Shown here: piece by piece, positions 1-8,542 of the stretch
How the letters are laid out: each line of letters opens with the position of its first letter
Numbering within the stretch: position 1 is the stretch's first letter
Assembly (NCBI GenBank): GCA_016839705.1
Contig: JAEOTR010000060.1
Span: forward strand, 1 to 64,000
Origin: Promethearchaeota archaeon
GTDB taxonomy: Archaea; Asgardarchaeota; Lokiarchaeia; Sigyniarchaeales; SOKP01
DNA length: 64,000 nucleotides
Direction of reading: 5' to 3'
Notes under the pieces: generated by a model
Told to the model about the DNA's origin: nothing
Database searches by the model: none
Seen by the model: the letters and a program-made list of their open reading frames with translations, nothing else
Translations under genes and position numbers: made by a program

Positions 1-243
<243 letters not shown>

Positions 244-430
244 AATAAACTGTGAAGTGTATCACAAAACTGTTTTTGGAATTTTAACTTACTTAGGGTC
301 TTAATTAAACTTTCTTCAGTTATAATAACCAAATTATAACTACATTTTTTATACCGCATCTATGATAAAACTTTTCATCTAACGGATATTTACCATAATC
401 CAAGCTTACACCGGTAAAGATGCGACTGGT

Positions 431-440
431 TAATATATAA
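431..440 (-). promoter_or_regulatory. Probable TATA box of the 16S rRNA gene; leader region 243-430
   Basis: The complement reads TTATATATTA, an archaeal TATA-like element about 190 bases upstream of mature 16S. The stretch 243-430 would then be the pre-rRNA leader. The remaining gap up to the next gene at 565 is AT-rich, and I see no gene in it. The transcription start is inferred only from the usual 25-base spacing. Confidence 0.4.
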
Positions 441-564
441 AGAAGGAACAATATATTATAAATTTTTTTGTTTTTCTGCGTAAAACTAAGTTTAGATTAT
501 TAAATTTTCGTAGTTTAAAAATCCCTATTGAAATAAAATAGTATTGTTTCAAATATAGACCTTA

Positions 565-1575
565 GTGAATAATATGCAGCTCAATGAAAAAATAGGAATC
601 TATTTAGACCAAATAAAGCAAATTAAGGGCGTAGAGAATGCTGTTTTGACGCAAAGAGATGGAAATCCAATTCAATCAACAGGAGTTTGGTTTTCCAAAG
701 ACGAAATTTTTAATGTTAGCTCTGCTACAAGCGCAATTTTTAACGTTGGTATACATTTACATCCAAAAGATTTAAAATACATCTTAATAGAAGGGAAAAA
801 GGCAAAGATTTTGATTGCACCATTGAATAGTCCGATACATAATTCATTGAACAGAATTTTAGAATCTCAAGGAGTTTTAGACGATAAGCATGAATTTTTC
901 ATCGCAATTACCGCTCAACCGAATATTAACTTAGGAGGTGTTTTTCTTCAAACTAGTGAGTGTTTAAGAAAGATAAAAACAAGTTTAATAACATCCGGAG
1001 AATCTTTTAAACCTCCTTTAATTCAATTTAATAGTCAAAAGGTTCAAAATATAATAGAGGGATTCAATGTAAAAGAAAATGAAGAAATAAATTTTAAATT
1101 ATCTCCTTTCTCATTAAGTTTTTCGAAACCAACCTCGTTGAAATTATCAAAAGTTTTGGATAATATCTCAGTTACAGTCCCGGATACGAAATATTCCTTT
1201 GTAACAATTGAAGGGGGATTTATCGCATCGAAGATGTTAAAAATTTTTGATGTAAATTCTGAAAAGTTAGATAAGATTTCTGCAATGAGCTATTCTCTCT
1301 TTCAAACATCAAATAGATGTGCCTGGTTATTAAAAAAAATGCATGCAGAAAGTATCCTACTTGATTGTCAGCATTCTTTCCAATTTATCGAAGGGCTGGG
1401 AAAAGCAATCTTTAGTGCTGTTATTGGGAAAACACGACAAAAATTAGGTCTAATTCGATTAATTCTTCCCCAATTTACAAATCAAATTAACAAACTTATT
1501 AAAGAGGCATCTGAAATTCAAGATTTCCGTACATTCGACATTAAAAGGATGTTGGGGGAGTTAGTAATAAAATAA
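565..1575 (+). CDS. Double Roadblock/LC7 (MglB-like) domain protein
   Basis: This 336-residue protein appears to hold two Roadblock/LC7 units. The first is at about residues 10-120, with the helix then 'GVENAVLTQRDGNPI' strand pattern typical of MglB. The second, more divergent, is at about 195-310 (SFVTIEGGFIASKML, then a helix and strands). Roadblock proteins bind and regulate small GTPases (MglA, Rag). No signal peptide or membrane segment is visible, so a cytosolic protein is expected. The gene is followed 13 bases later by an unknown gene and then an MglA-like GTPase, so a GTPase regulator role is inferred from domain and context. The start is GTG; an in-frame ATG lies three codons later (574). 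A covalent tandem could imitate the MglB dimer. Confidence 0.75.
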   Translation: MNNMQLNEKIGIYLDQIKQIKGVENAVLTQRDGNPIQSTGVWFSKDEIFNVSSATSAIFNVGIHLHPKDLKYILIEGKKAKILIAPLNSPIHNSLNRILESQGVLDDKHEFFIAITAQPNINLGGVFLQTSECLRKIKTSLITSGESFKPPLIQFNSQKVQNIIEGFNVKENEEINFKLSPFSLSFSKPTSLKLSKVLDNISVTVPDTKYSFVTIEGGFIASKMLKIFDVNSEKLDKISAMSYSLFQTSNRCAWLLKKMHAESILLDCQHSFQFIEGLGKAIFSAVIGKTRQKLGLIRLILPQFTNQINKLIKEASEIQDFRTFDIKRMLGELVIK

Positions 1576-1588
1576 GAACGGTGAGAAG

Positions 1589-2485
1589 ATGAATCTCTTT
1601 AAGATCTTAGATAAATTCAAAAAAAATTATATCTCATTGATTCTATATTGCTTACTAGACAGAATTCCTATTATTGTCTTTGGGGATGATTCAGAAGAAG
1701 TAAATAATTTTTTGATAGAATTATCCGAACTTGTACATTTTCGAAAAGAATTTGTTTTTTATACTGATTTTATTTCCGCTGATGAGTATGAAGATTTAAT
1801 TTCAAATGAAAATATTGATTACAATTACCAAAGAGCGCATATAAGGTGTCCTTGTGAGGTTGCGATTAAAGCTTTAAACACATTTAAACACATTGATTCA
1901 TGGTTGATCGGAATCGTAATCCCAAAAGAAAAAAATGAGGTGGCAAAATTAAAAGATTTTATCGATACAAAATCGAAGGTAATTTTATATATCTCTTTCT
2001 TCTCAAACAGTTTTTCAATAGGGGTAGATCATATAGATTTGAAATCAGTTGATTTAACCCTTGAAGAAAATATACTTAGAAAAATTTCTCAAGACACTGA
2101 AAAAGCATTAATAAAAATGAAAAGAGTACTAAATGATAAAATCACCCTAAATCAACTTGATAAGGATTTAATAACAACATTATTAGATTTCGAAATCGAA
2201 AAGAGTGAGTTAAAAAAGAATATTTTTAAAAGAGAAATTCAAAATTTCTATTCAGGATCAAAGAGAGCATTTTTTATATTATCCAGATTGAATTTAATAA
2301 ACAATATAGACATCTATACAAAGATTAGCAGTAAAACTCTTTTAGAAACTATAGATTACGAAGAAGCGTCAATAGAGAGAATTTTATCATTTATTGGGAA
2401 AGAATGGGGTGAAAACTTTTCAGATTTGATTGAAGATGGAAAAAAATCATTTATAGGTGATAAAATAGTATCACTTTGGGGTTAG
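1589..2485 (+). CDS. Unknown protein between a Roadblock gene and an MglA-like GTPase
   Basis: I do not recognise this 298-residue soluble protein. Its first ~160 residues look alpha/beta, with a strand IPIIVFGDD and the phrase SWLIGIVIP; the rest looks helical and charged. There is one short cysteine cluster (RCPCE, near residue 91). It starts at ATG 1589 behind GGTGAG. It sits 13 bases after the double-Roadblock gene and 7 bases before the GTPase gene, so the three are almost certainly co-transcribed. A role as a partner, GAP or GEF-like factor of that GTPase is plausible from context only. Confidence 0.7.
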   Translation: MNLFKILDKFKKNYISLILYCLLDRIPIIVFGDDSEEVNNFLIELSELVHFRKEFVFYTDFISADEYEDLISNENIDYNYQRAHIRCPCEVAIKALNTFKHIDSWLIGIVIPKEKNEVAKLKDFIDTKSKVILYISFFSNSFSIGVDHIDLKSVDLTLEENILRKISQDTEKALIKMKRVLNDKITLNQLDKDLITTLLDFEIEKSELKKNIFKREIQNFYSGSKRAFFILSRLNLINNIDIYTKISSKTLLETIDYEEASIERILSFIGKEWGENFSDLIEDGKKSFIGDKIVSLWG

Positions 2486-2492
2486 AATTAAT

Positions 2493-3080
2493 ATGATATA
2501 TGATTTTGAAAATGAAACTTTACAAGTAAAAATAGTATATTACGGTCCTGCAATGTCAGGTAAAACAACGTCGGTAAAATTCTTATTTTCTTGTTTTAAT
2601 AAAGAAAATGCATTGAAATCTATTGACAGTACAGTGGGGAGGACACTTTTCTTCGACTTTGGGGTTTTAAAATTTAAAGGGGCTATTTGGGATTTAAAAT
2701 TTTTAGTATATTCTGCAACGGGTCAGGATTTTTATTCTAGCACTCGACCATCGACATTAAATGGAGTAGATGGGATAATATTTGTTGTTGATTCCCAGAA
2801 AGAATGCTTGGAACACAATTTACGTTCATGGAAAGAATTAAAGACATTATTCGGTTTGGAATTTTATACCATTCCTATTGTAATATCATTAAATAAATAT
2901 GATTTACATGAAATGCACAAATTGCATGAAACGGATTTTATGACTCATATTAGCTATTCAAAGTTTAAACAATTAGCATTAACAAAAACTGCTGCAATAA
3001 ATGGAGAAGGGGTAATAGATTCATTTAGCCAATTAATTAGCTTTATATTTCCACAACTAACAATAAAAGTAGATACCTAA
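2493..3080 (+). CDS. MglA-like small GTPase
   Basis: This 195-residue Ras-superfamily GTPase has a P-loop GPAMSGKT at residues 18-25 and the base-recognition motif NKYD at 134-137. In the switch II region it has SATGQ (about 74-78) in place of DxxGQ, which matches the MglA subfamily where the Asp is missing (TxxGQ). It should bind and hydrolyse GTP in the cytosol and act as a switch. It is the third gene of the Roadblock / unknown / GTPase operon, which mirrors MglB-MglA pairing. There is no lipidation motif at the C terminus and no membrane segment. Confidence 0.88.
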   Translation: MIYDFENETLQVKIVYYGPAMSGKTTSVKFLFSCFNKENALKSIDSTVGRTLFFDFGVLKFKGAIWDLKFLVYSATGQDFYSSTRPSTLNGVDGIIFVVDSQKECLEHNLRSWKELKTLFGLEFYTIPIVISLNKYDLHEMHKLHETDFMTHISYSKFKQLALTKTAAINGEGVIDSFSQLISFIFPQLTIKVDT

Positions 3081-3088
3081 TAATAAAT

Positions 3089-3288
3089 TTAGGATTTAAC
3101 ATTATTTTTTTGATACATATTTTTCGAAAGTCTTTTAATATAACCCTGCAAGACAAATTGCTTTAAAAGATTTCTGACTTTCCTTACCTCTGATGCATCA
3201 ATTCCTAAAACGCTTATTAATTGAAAAATTGAAAACTGTTCGGGTAAACCATCCTTGATTCTATTATAGAGTCCCGTCTTTTACTCAC
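3089..3288 (-). pseudogene. Small winged-helix-like protein, frame apparently broken at its 5' end
   Basis: On the complement, a 63-codon open frame starts right after a TAA (3283-3281) and ends at TAA 3091-3089. Its translation looks like a real helix-turn-helix protein (LPEQFSIFQLISVLGIDASE, then a VRNLLKQFVLQGYIKRL recognition-helix/wing pattern). It has no ordinary start codon. A GTG at 3288 in another frame, followed by AGT AAA, would join this frame if one base were added to the A-run at 3279-3282. This is therefore a frameshifted gene, a homopolymer sequencing error, or a gene with a non-standard start. The rest of the gap 3291-3574 shows nothing I can name. Confidence 0.45.
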
Positions 3289-3574
3289 ATCAATTCTTAT
3301 TTAATTATCCTATAAAAATGAAGAAATGTTTTTATATTTTATTCAAATCAAGTATAATATACATATTGGAGTAAAGGTTTTTATAATCCTCAAAGTAACT
3401 ATAAATTATCATTCCTACTTTACGTAGATCATCATGTCTAGTCATTTTCATTGAAAATTTACAACCTTATTTTACCCCATTGCTGTTTGGAACCATACTA
3501 AATACATATTTATTATATAATTGAAATACATGGTAATTTATTGAAAAAAATAGCATTAATCTTCTGCTACTAAT

Positions 3575-4261
3575 TCAAAAATCCCGGATATCCTTAGCAT
3601 TATCTCCGATTGGAGCTTCGCCATCCCCATATATCTGGTATAACCCTGTTCTTCTCGCACATTCAGTAAAACTACGATAAACGTCTTTTCTTTTCTCATA
3701 AAGAGCACAAGTTTTATAAATTATTGGATTCCATCTATAATATTCGTCATTAGGCTCATACCATAGTTTTTCATCTTTTAAAACTTGCTTAAAGTCTTCT
3801 TCTCCTATAACTTCAGTGAGATCTTGTTTGTTTAACATAACAATAAGTGGAATTTCGGTAATTAATTTACCTCGTGTAATATTCTTCAATTCCTTTAAAG
3901 ATTCAATATTATCTTCAAAAAGATGTGTTTGGGAATCAACAGTAAAAATAACGCCATCTGTCCCCTTAAATATTTTTTTCCTTAAGGGAGAAAACCTCCT
4001 TTGCCCCGCTACAGTATACACATGATAAAAAACTTGTCCTCTGGGTTTTTGCTTAGTAGATTGGAAAATACCTCGATCAAAATATAAGGTCGATCCACTT
4101 GCCATTGAAATTTTTGTTAAATTGCCAGTTGGAGCAATATCTTTTTCATTTTCTTTTGTATATCTATATAAAGTGTCGACCGTTGTTGTTTTTCCTGAAC
4201 TTGCCATACCCCAATAGAGGATCTTTATATAAACCTTATGGTCTGCTGTGTATCGAACCAT
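3575..4261 (-). CDS. MglA-like small GTPase, second copy
   Basis: This 228-residue GTPase has P-loop GMASSGKT (18-25), switch II TVAGQRRF (about 83-90, again the MglA-type TxxGQ) and NKQD (144-147). It is longer than the 2493-3080 paralog because of an insert around residues 40-55 and a C-terminal tail. The tail carries charged residues and ends DIRDF. It lies convergently downstream of the Roadblock operon but has its own promoter region, with no close partner. Function: cytosolic GTP switch by family; pathway unknown. The ATG start gives a standard N terminus. Confidence 0.88.
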   Translation of the reverse strand: MVRYTADHKVYIKILYWGMASSGKTTTVDTLYRYTKENEKDIAPTGNLTKISMASGSTLYFDRGIFQSTKQKPRGQVFYHVYTVAGQRRFSPLRKKIFKGTDGVIFTVDSQTHLFEDNIESLKELKNITRGKLITEIPLIVMLNKQDLTEVIGEEDFKQVLKDEKLWYEPNDEYYRWNPIIYKTCALYEKRKDVYRSFTECARRTGLYQIYGDGEAPIGDNAKDIRDF

Positions 4262-4476
4262 GGAAATATCTACCTAAATAAATCAATTATAAAGTAAATA
4301 AATCGTTCTTATGTGTATTTTGATGTAAAATTAGATTAGATGAAAAAAATTTCTATTTTTTAATAAAATAAATAATTTAGTACTATTATAATTAAGTATT
4401 TATTATTCCTTTTTGGTATTTTTACTTTTTTACAAAATAAAAATTAAATATTGAGTAATTATTATTTTAACAATCT

Positions 4477-4680
4477 CTAACTTTCTACAAAAGTTTCTCC
4501 TAATCTAATTTTGTAATTGCACCATAGAATTAATTCATTGTATTCATTTCCGACTTTACCTTCTCTTATTATCAAATTAATTATATCTGAATACATAATT
4601 TCTCTTTTGCCTTGAAATGATTTACTTAATTTATTTTTAATTTCTTCTAGCACTCCTATGTTATTGATTGGTATACTCAT
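4477..4680 (-). CDS. Small hypothetical protein, possibly ribbon-helix-helix-like
   Basis: A frame of 102 codons is open from 4785, but the first 35 residues read poorly. Starting at the internal ATG 4680 gives 67 residues. These begin with a strand-like SIPINNIGVLEEIKNKL and continue to a helix (YSDIINLIIREGK), which is loosely like a MetJ/Arc-type fold. There is no strong ribosome binding site and no clear partner. It stands alone between the second GTPase and a divergent TFB. It could also be a chance open frame in AT-rich DNA. Confidence 0.3.
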   Translation of the reverse strand: MSIPINNIGVLEEIKNKLSKSFQGKREIMYSDIINLIIREGKVGNEYNELILWCNYKIRLGETFVES

Positions 4681-4932
4681 AAAACTTTTATAATTTTGTT
4701 CAGTTTTCATATGACACATCTTAAGCGAATAAATTATTCGTGATTGTAACCATACTAACTCTAGACCAAACAATTTAAATCCCATATTTTTTACTTTTCA
4801 TTTTCTCTCTCTCTTTCTCTATAGAACGTAATTTCATTATTCAGTAAGATTATTTCATTGAACCTTACTACCATTCTACGCAGTTAAAATAAGGCAGGAT
4901 TGAAATTTGAAATCTAAAACTGAATATGAATT

Positions 4933-5958
4933 GTGATTGAAATTAATCAAGAAGTATATAAAAGCGAAGTTAATGAAAAGTGTCCTGAGTGTAAAGGAAG
5001 TGTTATTATTAATAGCTTTGAAAAGGTTTGCAAAAATTGTGGCTTAGTGATTAACGAGTTATTTAAAGCATCTTCATTTATTTTTAGTAAAGAGAATAAA
5101 ACGGGTAATCTCAGTAAACAATATGTCGCATTGGGCGAAAGAACAGATTTTATAGGTGGATTAGGTTCATTTATTGATTATGAAAATTCAAAATATTTAA
5201 AGGATAAAAAAGGAAGGTTATTGCCTCCGAATGAACAAAAACTGTTTAGAAGACTTAAAAAAAATTATGCCCAATTCTTAAGAATCAAAAATCATGAAAC
5301 GGAATATCGAGTTTTCAATATTCTAAATAAGATTTCATTATACCTTAATCTAAATAAAAATATTCGGAATAATGCGGCATATTACTATAAAAAAATACAT
5401 AAGATTGAAGAAAAAGTAATAAACAACATATCCTTAATCGCTTTTTGTGTATTTCTAGCTGTTAGGAAAGAGTATCACAATGCACCGATAACAATTAATG
5501 AAATTGCAAAAGCCTTTCAAAATTTTGGACATCGTGTTAATCCCAGGTTGATCCTGCGTGATGGAATAAGATATAAACACCATTTAAATAATGAGTCGAT
5601 ACCCCACAAAAGTGAAGATTATCTCATAAGGCTAACCAATCAAGTTATGAATCATAAAGATCTTTTAGAAAGGTTAAAGAGAAAAAAATCATCTTGGACT
5701 AAGGAAGAATATCAAAATTTACTTCTTAAAAAATGTCGGGAAATATTGATAGAGTTACCGTTATGTCATCGTGGAGGAAGAAATCCTTTTATTTTAACGG
5801 GGGCTATAATATATCTAGCTGATAAATTACTAGCGAAAGAAAATATACAAAAATCGGTCTTAACCCAAAAAGTAATATCTGAAGCTACAAAAATTGCTGA
5901 ATATTCCATAAGGGATCATTATGTCAACCTATTAAAGCCTCTTTTTCTCAATAACTGA
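4933..5958 (+). CDS. tfb: Divergent transcription initiation factor B (TFB/TFIIB family)
   Basis: This 341-residue protein starts at GTG 4933. It has an N-terminal zinc ribbon (CPEC at about 18-21, CKNCG at about 33-37). A B-reader/linker-like part follows (GERTDFIGGLGSFIDYENS), then two helical cyclin-like repeats. The family bridges TBP/TATA DNA and RNA polymerase. It is much more divergent than the second TFB of this window (25415-26302): the cyclin folds are rich in Lys/Asn and carry a long charged insert (LKRKKSSWTKEEYQN). This suggests a specialised TFB paralog for a promoter subset; that is an inference. The gene stands alone. Confidence 0.85.
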   Translation: MIEINQEVYKSEVNEKCPECKGSVIINSFEKVCKNCGLVINELFKASSFIFSKENKTGNLSKQYVALGERTDFIGGLGSFIDYENSKYLKDKKGRLLPPNEQKLFRRLKKNYAQFLRIKNHETEYRVFNILNKISLYLNLNKNIRNNAAYYYKKIHKIEEKVINNISLIAFCVFLAVRKEYHNAPITINEIAKAFQNFGHRVNPRLILRDGIRYKHHLNNESIPHKSEDYLIRLTNQVMNHKDLLERLKRKKSSWTKEEYQNLLLKKCREILIELPLCHRGGRNPFILTGAIIYLADKLLAKENIQKSVLTQKVISEATKIAEYSIRDHYVNLLKPLFLNN

Positions 5959-6098
5959 ATATGTCAACCCCTTAAAAAAGTTCAAGATATAAAGAGATTA
6001 TTCATAATCTAAAATAATAAATTCTATTAAATTTTTTATTAAAATAATTTGAATTTATTATAAATAAGTGGATATTTAGTTTTAAAATAAAAAAAAGC

Positions 6099-6211
6099 GC
6101 TTCTGTAGTGTAGACCGGTCAATTCAAATGGTAGTTATAGAATGCTACGATTAAGACTAAGCATCTGAGGCTCTCACCTTCGGGACCCGGGTTCAAATCC
6201 CGGCAGAAGCA
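6099..6211 (+). tRNA. tRNA-Glu (CTC) with a probable non-canonical intron
   Basis: The acceptor arms GCTTCTG (6099-6105) and CAGAAGC (6204-6210) pair perfectly, with discriminator A 6211. The T arm is CCGGG-TTCAAAT-CCCGG. The anticodon arm CTGAGG / CTTCGG (6165-6170 / 6178-6183) encloses the loop CTCTCAC, anticodon CTC at 6173-6175. The D region matches archaeal tRNA-Glu up to GGTCAAT (6117-6123). A normal tRNA would continue directly with CATCTGAGG, but that is found only after 38 extra bases. The gene is thus about 113 bases instead of 75, with an intron between the D arm and the anticodon stem. The exact splice sites are my inference. Confidence 0.88.
6124..6161 (+). other. Inferred tRNA-Glu intron, near tRNA position 25/26
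   Basis: These 38 bases have no counterpart in tRNA-Glu. They contain a small potential hairpin (GTAG ... CTAC). Archaeal splicing endonucleases accept bulge-helix-bulge sites at positions other than 37/38. I could not draw a perfect bulge-helix-bulge here, so the borders may shift by a few bases. Confidence 0.6.
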
Positions 6212-6303
6212 TTATTAACATTATTTATACTTAGAATATAACTAATAATGAGTACATTTATTTATTTTCGTTAAACTGTCTTTATGATCGAACTCAAAAG
6301 ATT

Positions 6304-6717
6304 TCAATCATGAACCGTTGTAGATGTGGGAGAGATTTTATTTAATAAGTCGAGGAGATTCGATATTAAATCAATATATATTCTTATCAATTCAATATCT
6401 GTTTCATTTCGAAATTTTTCTGTTAACCACTGAATCTTTTCAGAAATAGCATCTTCTAATGAATTATAGACAGTTCCTTTAATACTCGTTTTGATACTTA
6501 GATTAGTCTCAGAACCAATTTTTTCTTTTTGATAATTTTGAGCGACGGTATCATTCATAACAACAACTTTCCTGTCACAGCTAGGGCAATACTTTTCCCC
6601 ACTTTTATTTCTGAATATAGGATTATTACAAACTGGACAGGCTATATTTAACATAGTGTGACCCAATCTTAGAAGATCAGCCATTTTAACAATATCTTTG
6701 CTAATTTTAATCCCCAC
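6304..6717 (-). CDS. ZNRD2 / Sjogren autoantigen p27-type zinc ribbon protein
   Basis: This 137-residue protein has an N-terminal segment 'MADLLRLGHTMLNIACPVC' followed by CPVC ... CPSC and a VVVM end. This is the signature of the archaeal/eukaryotic Auto_anti-p27 (ZNRD2/SSSCA1) family. The two CxxC pairs (about residues 27-30 and 44-47) should bind one zinc. The C-terminal half is helical (IQWLTEKFRNETDIELIRIYIDLI). The molecular role of the archaeal members is not established. It faces the tRNA-Glu gene and lies upstream-divided from eS17 by about 50 bases, both on the minus strand. Confidence 0.82.
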   Translation of the reverse strand: MGIKISKDIVKMADLLRLGHTMLNIACPVCNNPIFRNKSGEKYCPSCDRKVVVMNDTVAQNYQKEKIGSETNLSIKTSIKGTVYNSLEDAISEKIQWLTEKFRNETDIELIRIYIDLISNLLDLLNKISPTSTTVHD

Positions 6718-6770
6718 AAATTAATAATTCAATTGCAGTAATTTAATAAATATTTTTTAAAACAGAAGTT

Positions 6771-6965
6771 TTATTCGCGGTTTTGTATTTTTAATAAATT
6801 CACTATGTATCCTGAAATCCTGTTTCTCAAATGCTTTGAGTCTACTTCAAGATATTTGTCCAAAAGTTTTTTATTTTTTTCAAAATTGGTTGTAAACACA
6901 TCTGGATATTTATTTATTAATTCTTTAGATACGTTTTTTATTGTTATTGGTCTTACTTTTCCCAT
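6771..6965 (-). CDS. rps17e: 30S ribosomal protein eS17
   Basis: This 64-residue protein matches archaeal eS17: MGKVRP at the start, then ELINKYPDVFTTNFEKNKKL and the highly conserved LRNRISGYIV. It is a structural protein of the small ribosomal subunit found in archaea and eukaryotes. The length is typical for archaea (about 62-70). The start ATG is unambiguous. It is directly upstream of the ZNRD2-like gene on the same strand, so they may be co-transcribed. Confidence 0.95.
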   Translation of the reverse strand: MGKVRPITIKNVSKELINKYPDVFTTNFEKNKKLLDKYLEVDSKHLRNRISGYIVNLLKIQNRE

Positions 6966-7072
6966 GTTAGTAACTTTATTTTTTCTTTAATCTTTCGTAA
7001 TTTAAATTTTTGGTAAAATAAATTTTTTTCGCAATTATTTTGGTTTTTATAGTTTTAAGCAAAAATTCTAAT

Positions 7073-8287
7073 GTGAGAAAGAGATTAATTATTTTATTTC
7101 TATTTGTATTGATCATCGAAATTCTTAGTATTTCAAATTCTGTTATAGGCTTTGAGTGTAATCTCGACTATATAGAAGTTGATAAAGAAAGCTATTATCC
7201 TAATGAAATGATCAATATAAACGCCTCCTGGGGATTAGATTATAATCCCATTAATGTAGAAGCTTATATTCAAGTTAGACTTACTGATGAATTTGATGTT
7301 GTATTTTGGAACTCCTCTAAATATGATGGAATTGGTAATTACACAGAAAATTGGAATATAAATATAAATCAATTAAATCTAACTCTTAATAATTATACTC
7401 GTAGTTTATATGTAAAATTTTTGAGTGTTTACCACCAAATTGGTACAATGGATATAATATCAAATCTATTAGAAACAATTCAAATTACTATAATAAAGCG
7501 AATTCCTTATTGTCAGTTAATAGGATTTAAAGATCGAATAAACTACGGAGAAAATTTAAGTTTTCAAGCAAGATTTTTTGATAGTATAATTGAGAATAAT
7601 ACATTCTTGAATAATCAATTGATTACATTTCAAATAAGTTCAAATAGCTCTATTATATTTCAATCTAATTTCACAACTAATGATTTAGGGATAATAAATA
7701 TATTTGTATCTTCTGTTGATGATTTCGGTCTAGGTGTAAATAATTTGGTATTGAAATTGGGTAAAAACAATGTTTTTAATGATTCAATATTTCAGTATGA
7801 AGTTTTTGTAGATAGAAATCCAGTTTTTATTGATGTAATTAACTTTAAAGATATAATAGAATCATGGGAAGATTTAAGAATTAATTTATTCTATTATTAT
7901 TATTTCAATAACACGTTATATCCACTTGAGAATCAATCAATTGAGTTAGCAATTTTGAGAGATAATAACATTACATACACACAAATATTTAGTACAGATA
8001 AAGATGGGATATTATCGGTAGCCATCTCTCATAAGTTGTTTAGTTCTAATAAGGAAAATAAAGATTTAACATTAACTTTGAAATATAATGGTTCCCTTTA
8101 TTTAGAAAATAAAACACTCTCCTTAAATCTAAACATAAAAATCTATAAACAAGAAAGTAGATTTCAATTAATTCTTATATCCTCTGTAACTGCATCGGCA
8201 ATAATTGTACTGATTTCACTGGTAATATTATTTAGATTTAAGAGACCAAAGAAAATAATATTGCCTGAAATCACAATAAGATATTGA
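7073..8287 (+). CDS. Secreted or surface-anchored protein with Ig-like repeats, C-terminal TM
   Basis: A frame is open from TTG 7040, but GTG 7073 gives a much better signal sequence (RKR followed by a hydrophobic run to about SNSVIG), so I place the start there. The ~340-residue outside part is beta-rich with many NxS/T sites and Ig-like phrases (DKESYYPNEMININASW; LTFTLKY-type strands). A single C-terminal membrane helix (SSVTASAIIVLISLVILF) is followed by basic residues, giving an N-out/C-in anchor. This architecture is common in archaeal envelope proteins. No enzymatic motif is seen. It has its own promoter region between eS17 and orc1. Confidence 0.75.
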   Translation: MRKRLIILFLFVLIIEILSISNSVIGFECNLDYIEVDKESYYPNEMININASWGLDYNPINVEAYIQVRLTDEFDVVFWNSSKYDGIGNYTENWNININQLNLTLNNYTRSLYVKFLSVYHQIGTMDIISNLLETIQITIIKRIPYCQLIGFKDRINYGENLSFQARFFDSIIENNTFLNNQLITFQISSNSSIIFQSNFTTNDLGIINIFVSSVDDFGLGVNNLVLKLGKNNVFNDSIFQYEVFVDRNPVFIDVINFKDIIESWEDLRINLFYYYYFNNTLYPLENQSIELAILRDNNITYTQIFSTDKDGILSVAISHKLFSSNKENKDLTLTLKYNGSLYLENKTLSLNLNIKIYKQESRFQLILISSVTASAIIVLISLVILFRFKRPKKIILPEITIRY

Positions 8288-8371
8288 ATTCTAAATTGGC
8301 AATCTTCGAAGAATTATAGAAAATTTATCACAGAAAATCCCAATAAATGAATAAATTTAAGGTTATTTCGT

Positions 8372-8496
8372 CAGATTCCTTTTGGGGGAGTTAAAGATCG
8401 TTTTTAACCATTGTGTATGAAATGGTTTTATATTCATTTATTCCATCTCGATTTTCTAATAAAAAATTAATACTCTGTATTTAATTATAAACGATC
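8372..8496. other. Candidate replication-origin-like elements upstream of orc1
   Basis: The 255-base gap before orc1 holds a G-run (TTTTGGGGGAGTT, about 8380-8392) next to GATCGTTT (8396-8403). The inverse copy AAACGATC is at 8489-8496, and both are flanked by TTAAA/TTTTAA. A second inverted pair, AACCAT / ATGGTT (8406-8411 / 8422-8427), lies between them. Archaeal origins often sit beside orc1/cdc6 and carry inverted G-rich ORB elements. I see no perfect ORB consensus, so this is suggestive only. Confidence 0.35.
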
Positions 8497-8542
8497 CTCT
8501 TTTAAGATTATAATATATTTCTATTGTGAATTCGTTGCTACT

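Noticed and set aside
6099..6211. Reading the extra 38 bases as a long variable arm (tRNA-Leu/Ser)
   Set aside because: The insert is before the anticodon stem, not between anticodon and T arms, and all other parts match tRNA-Glu(CTC).
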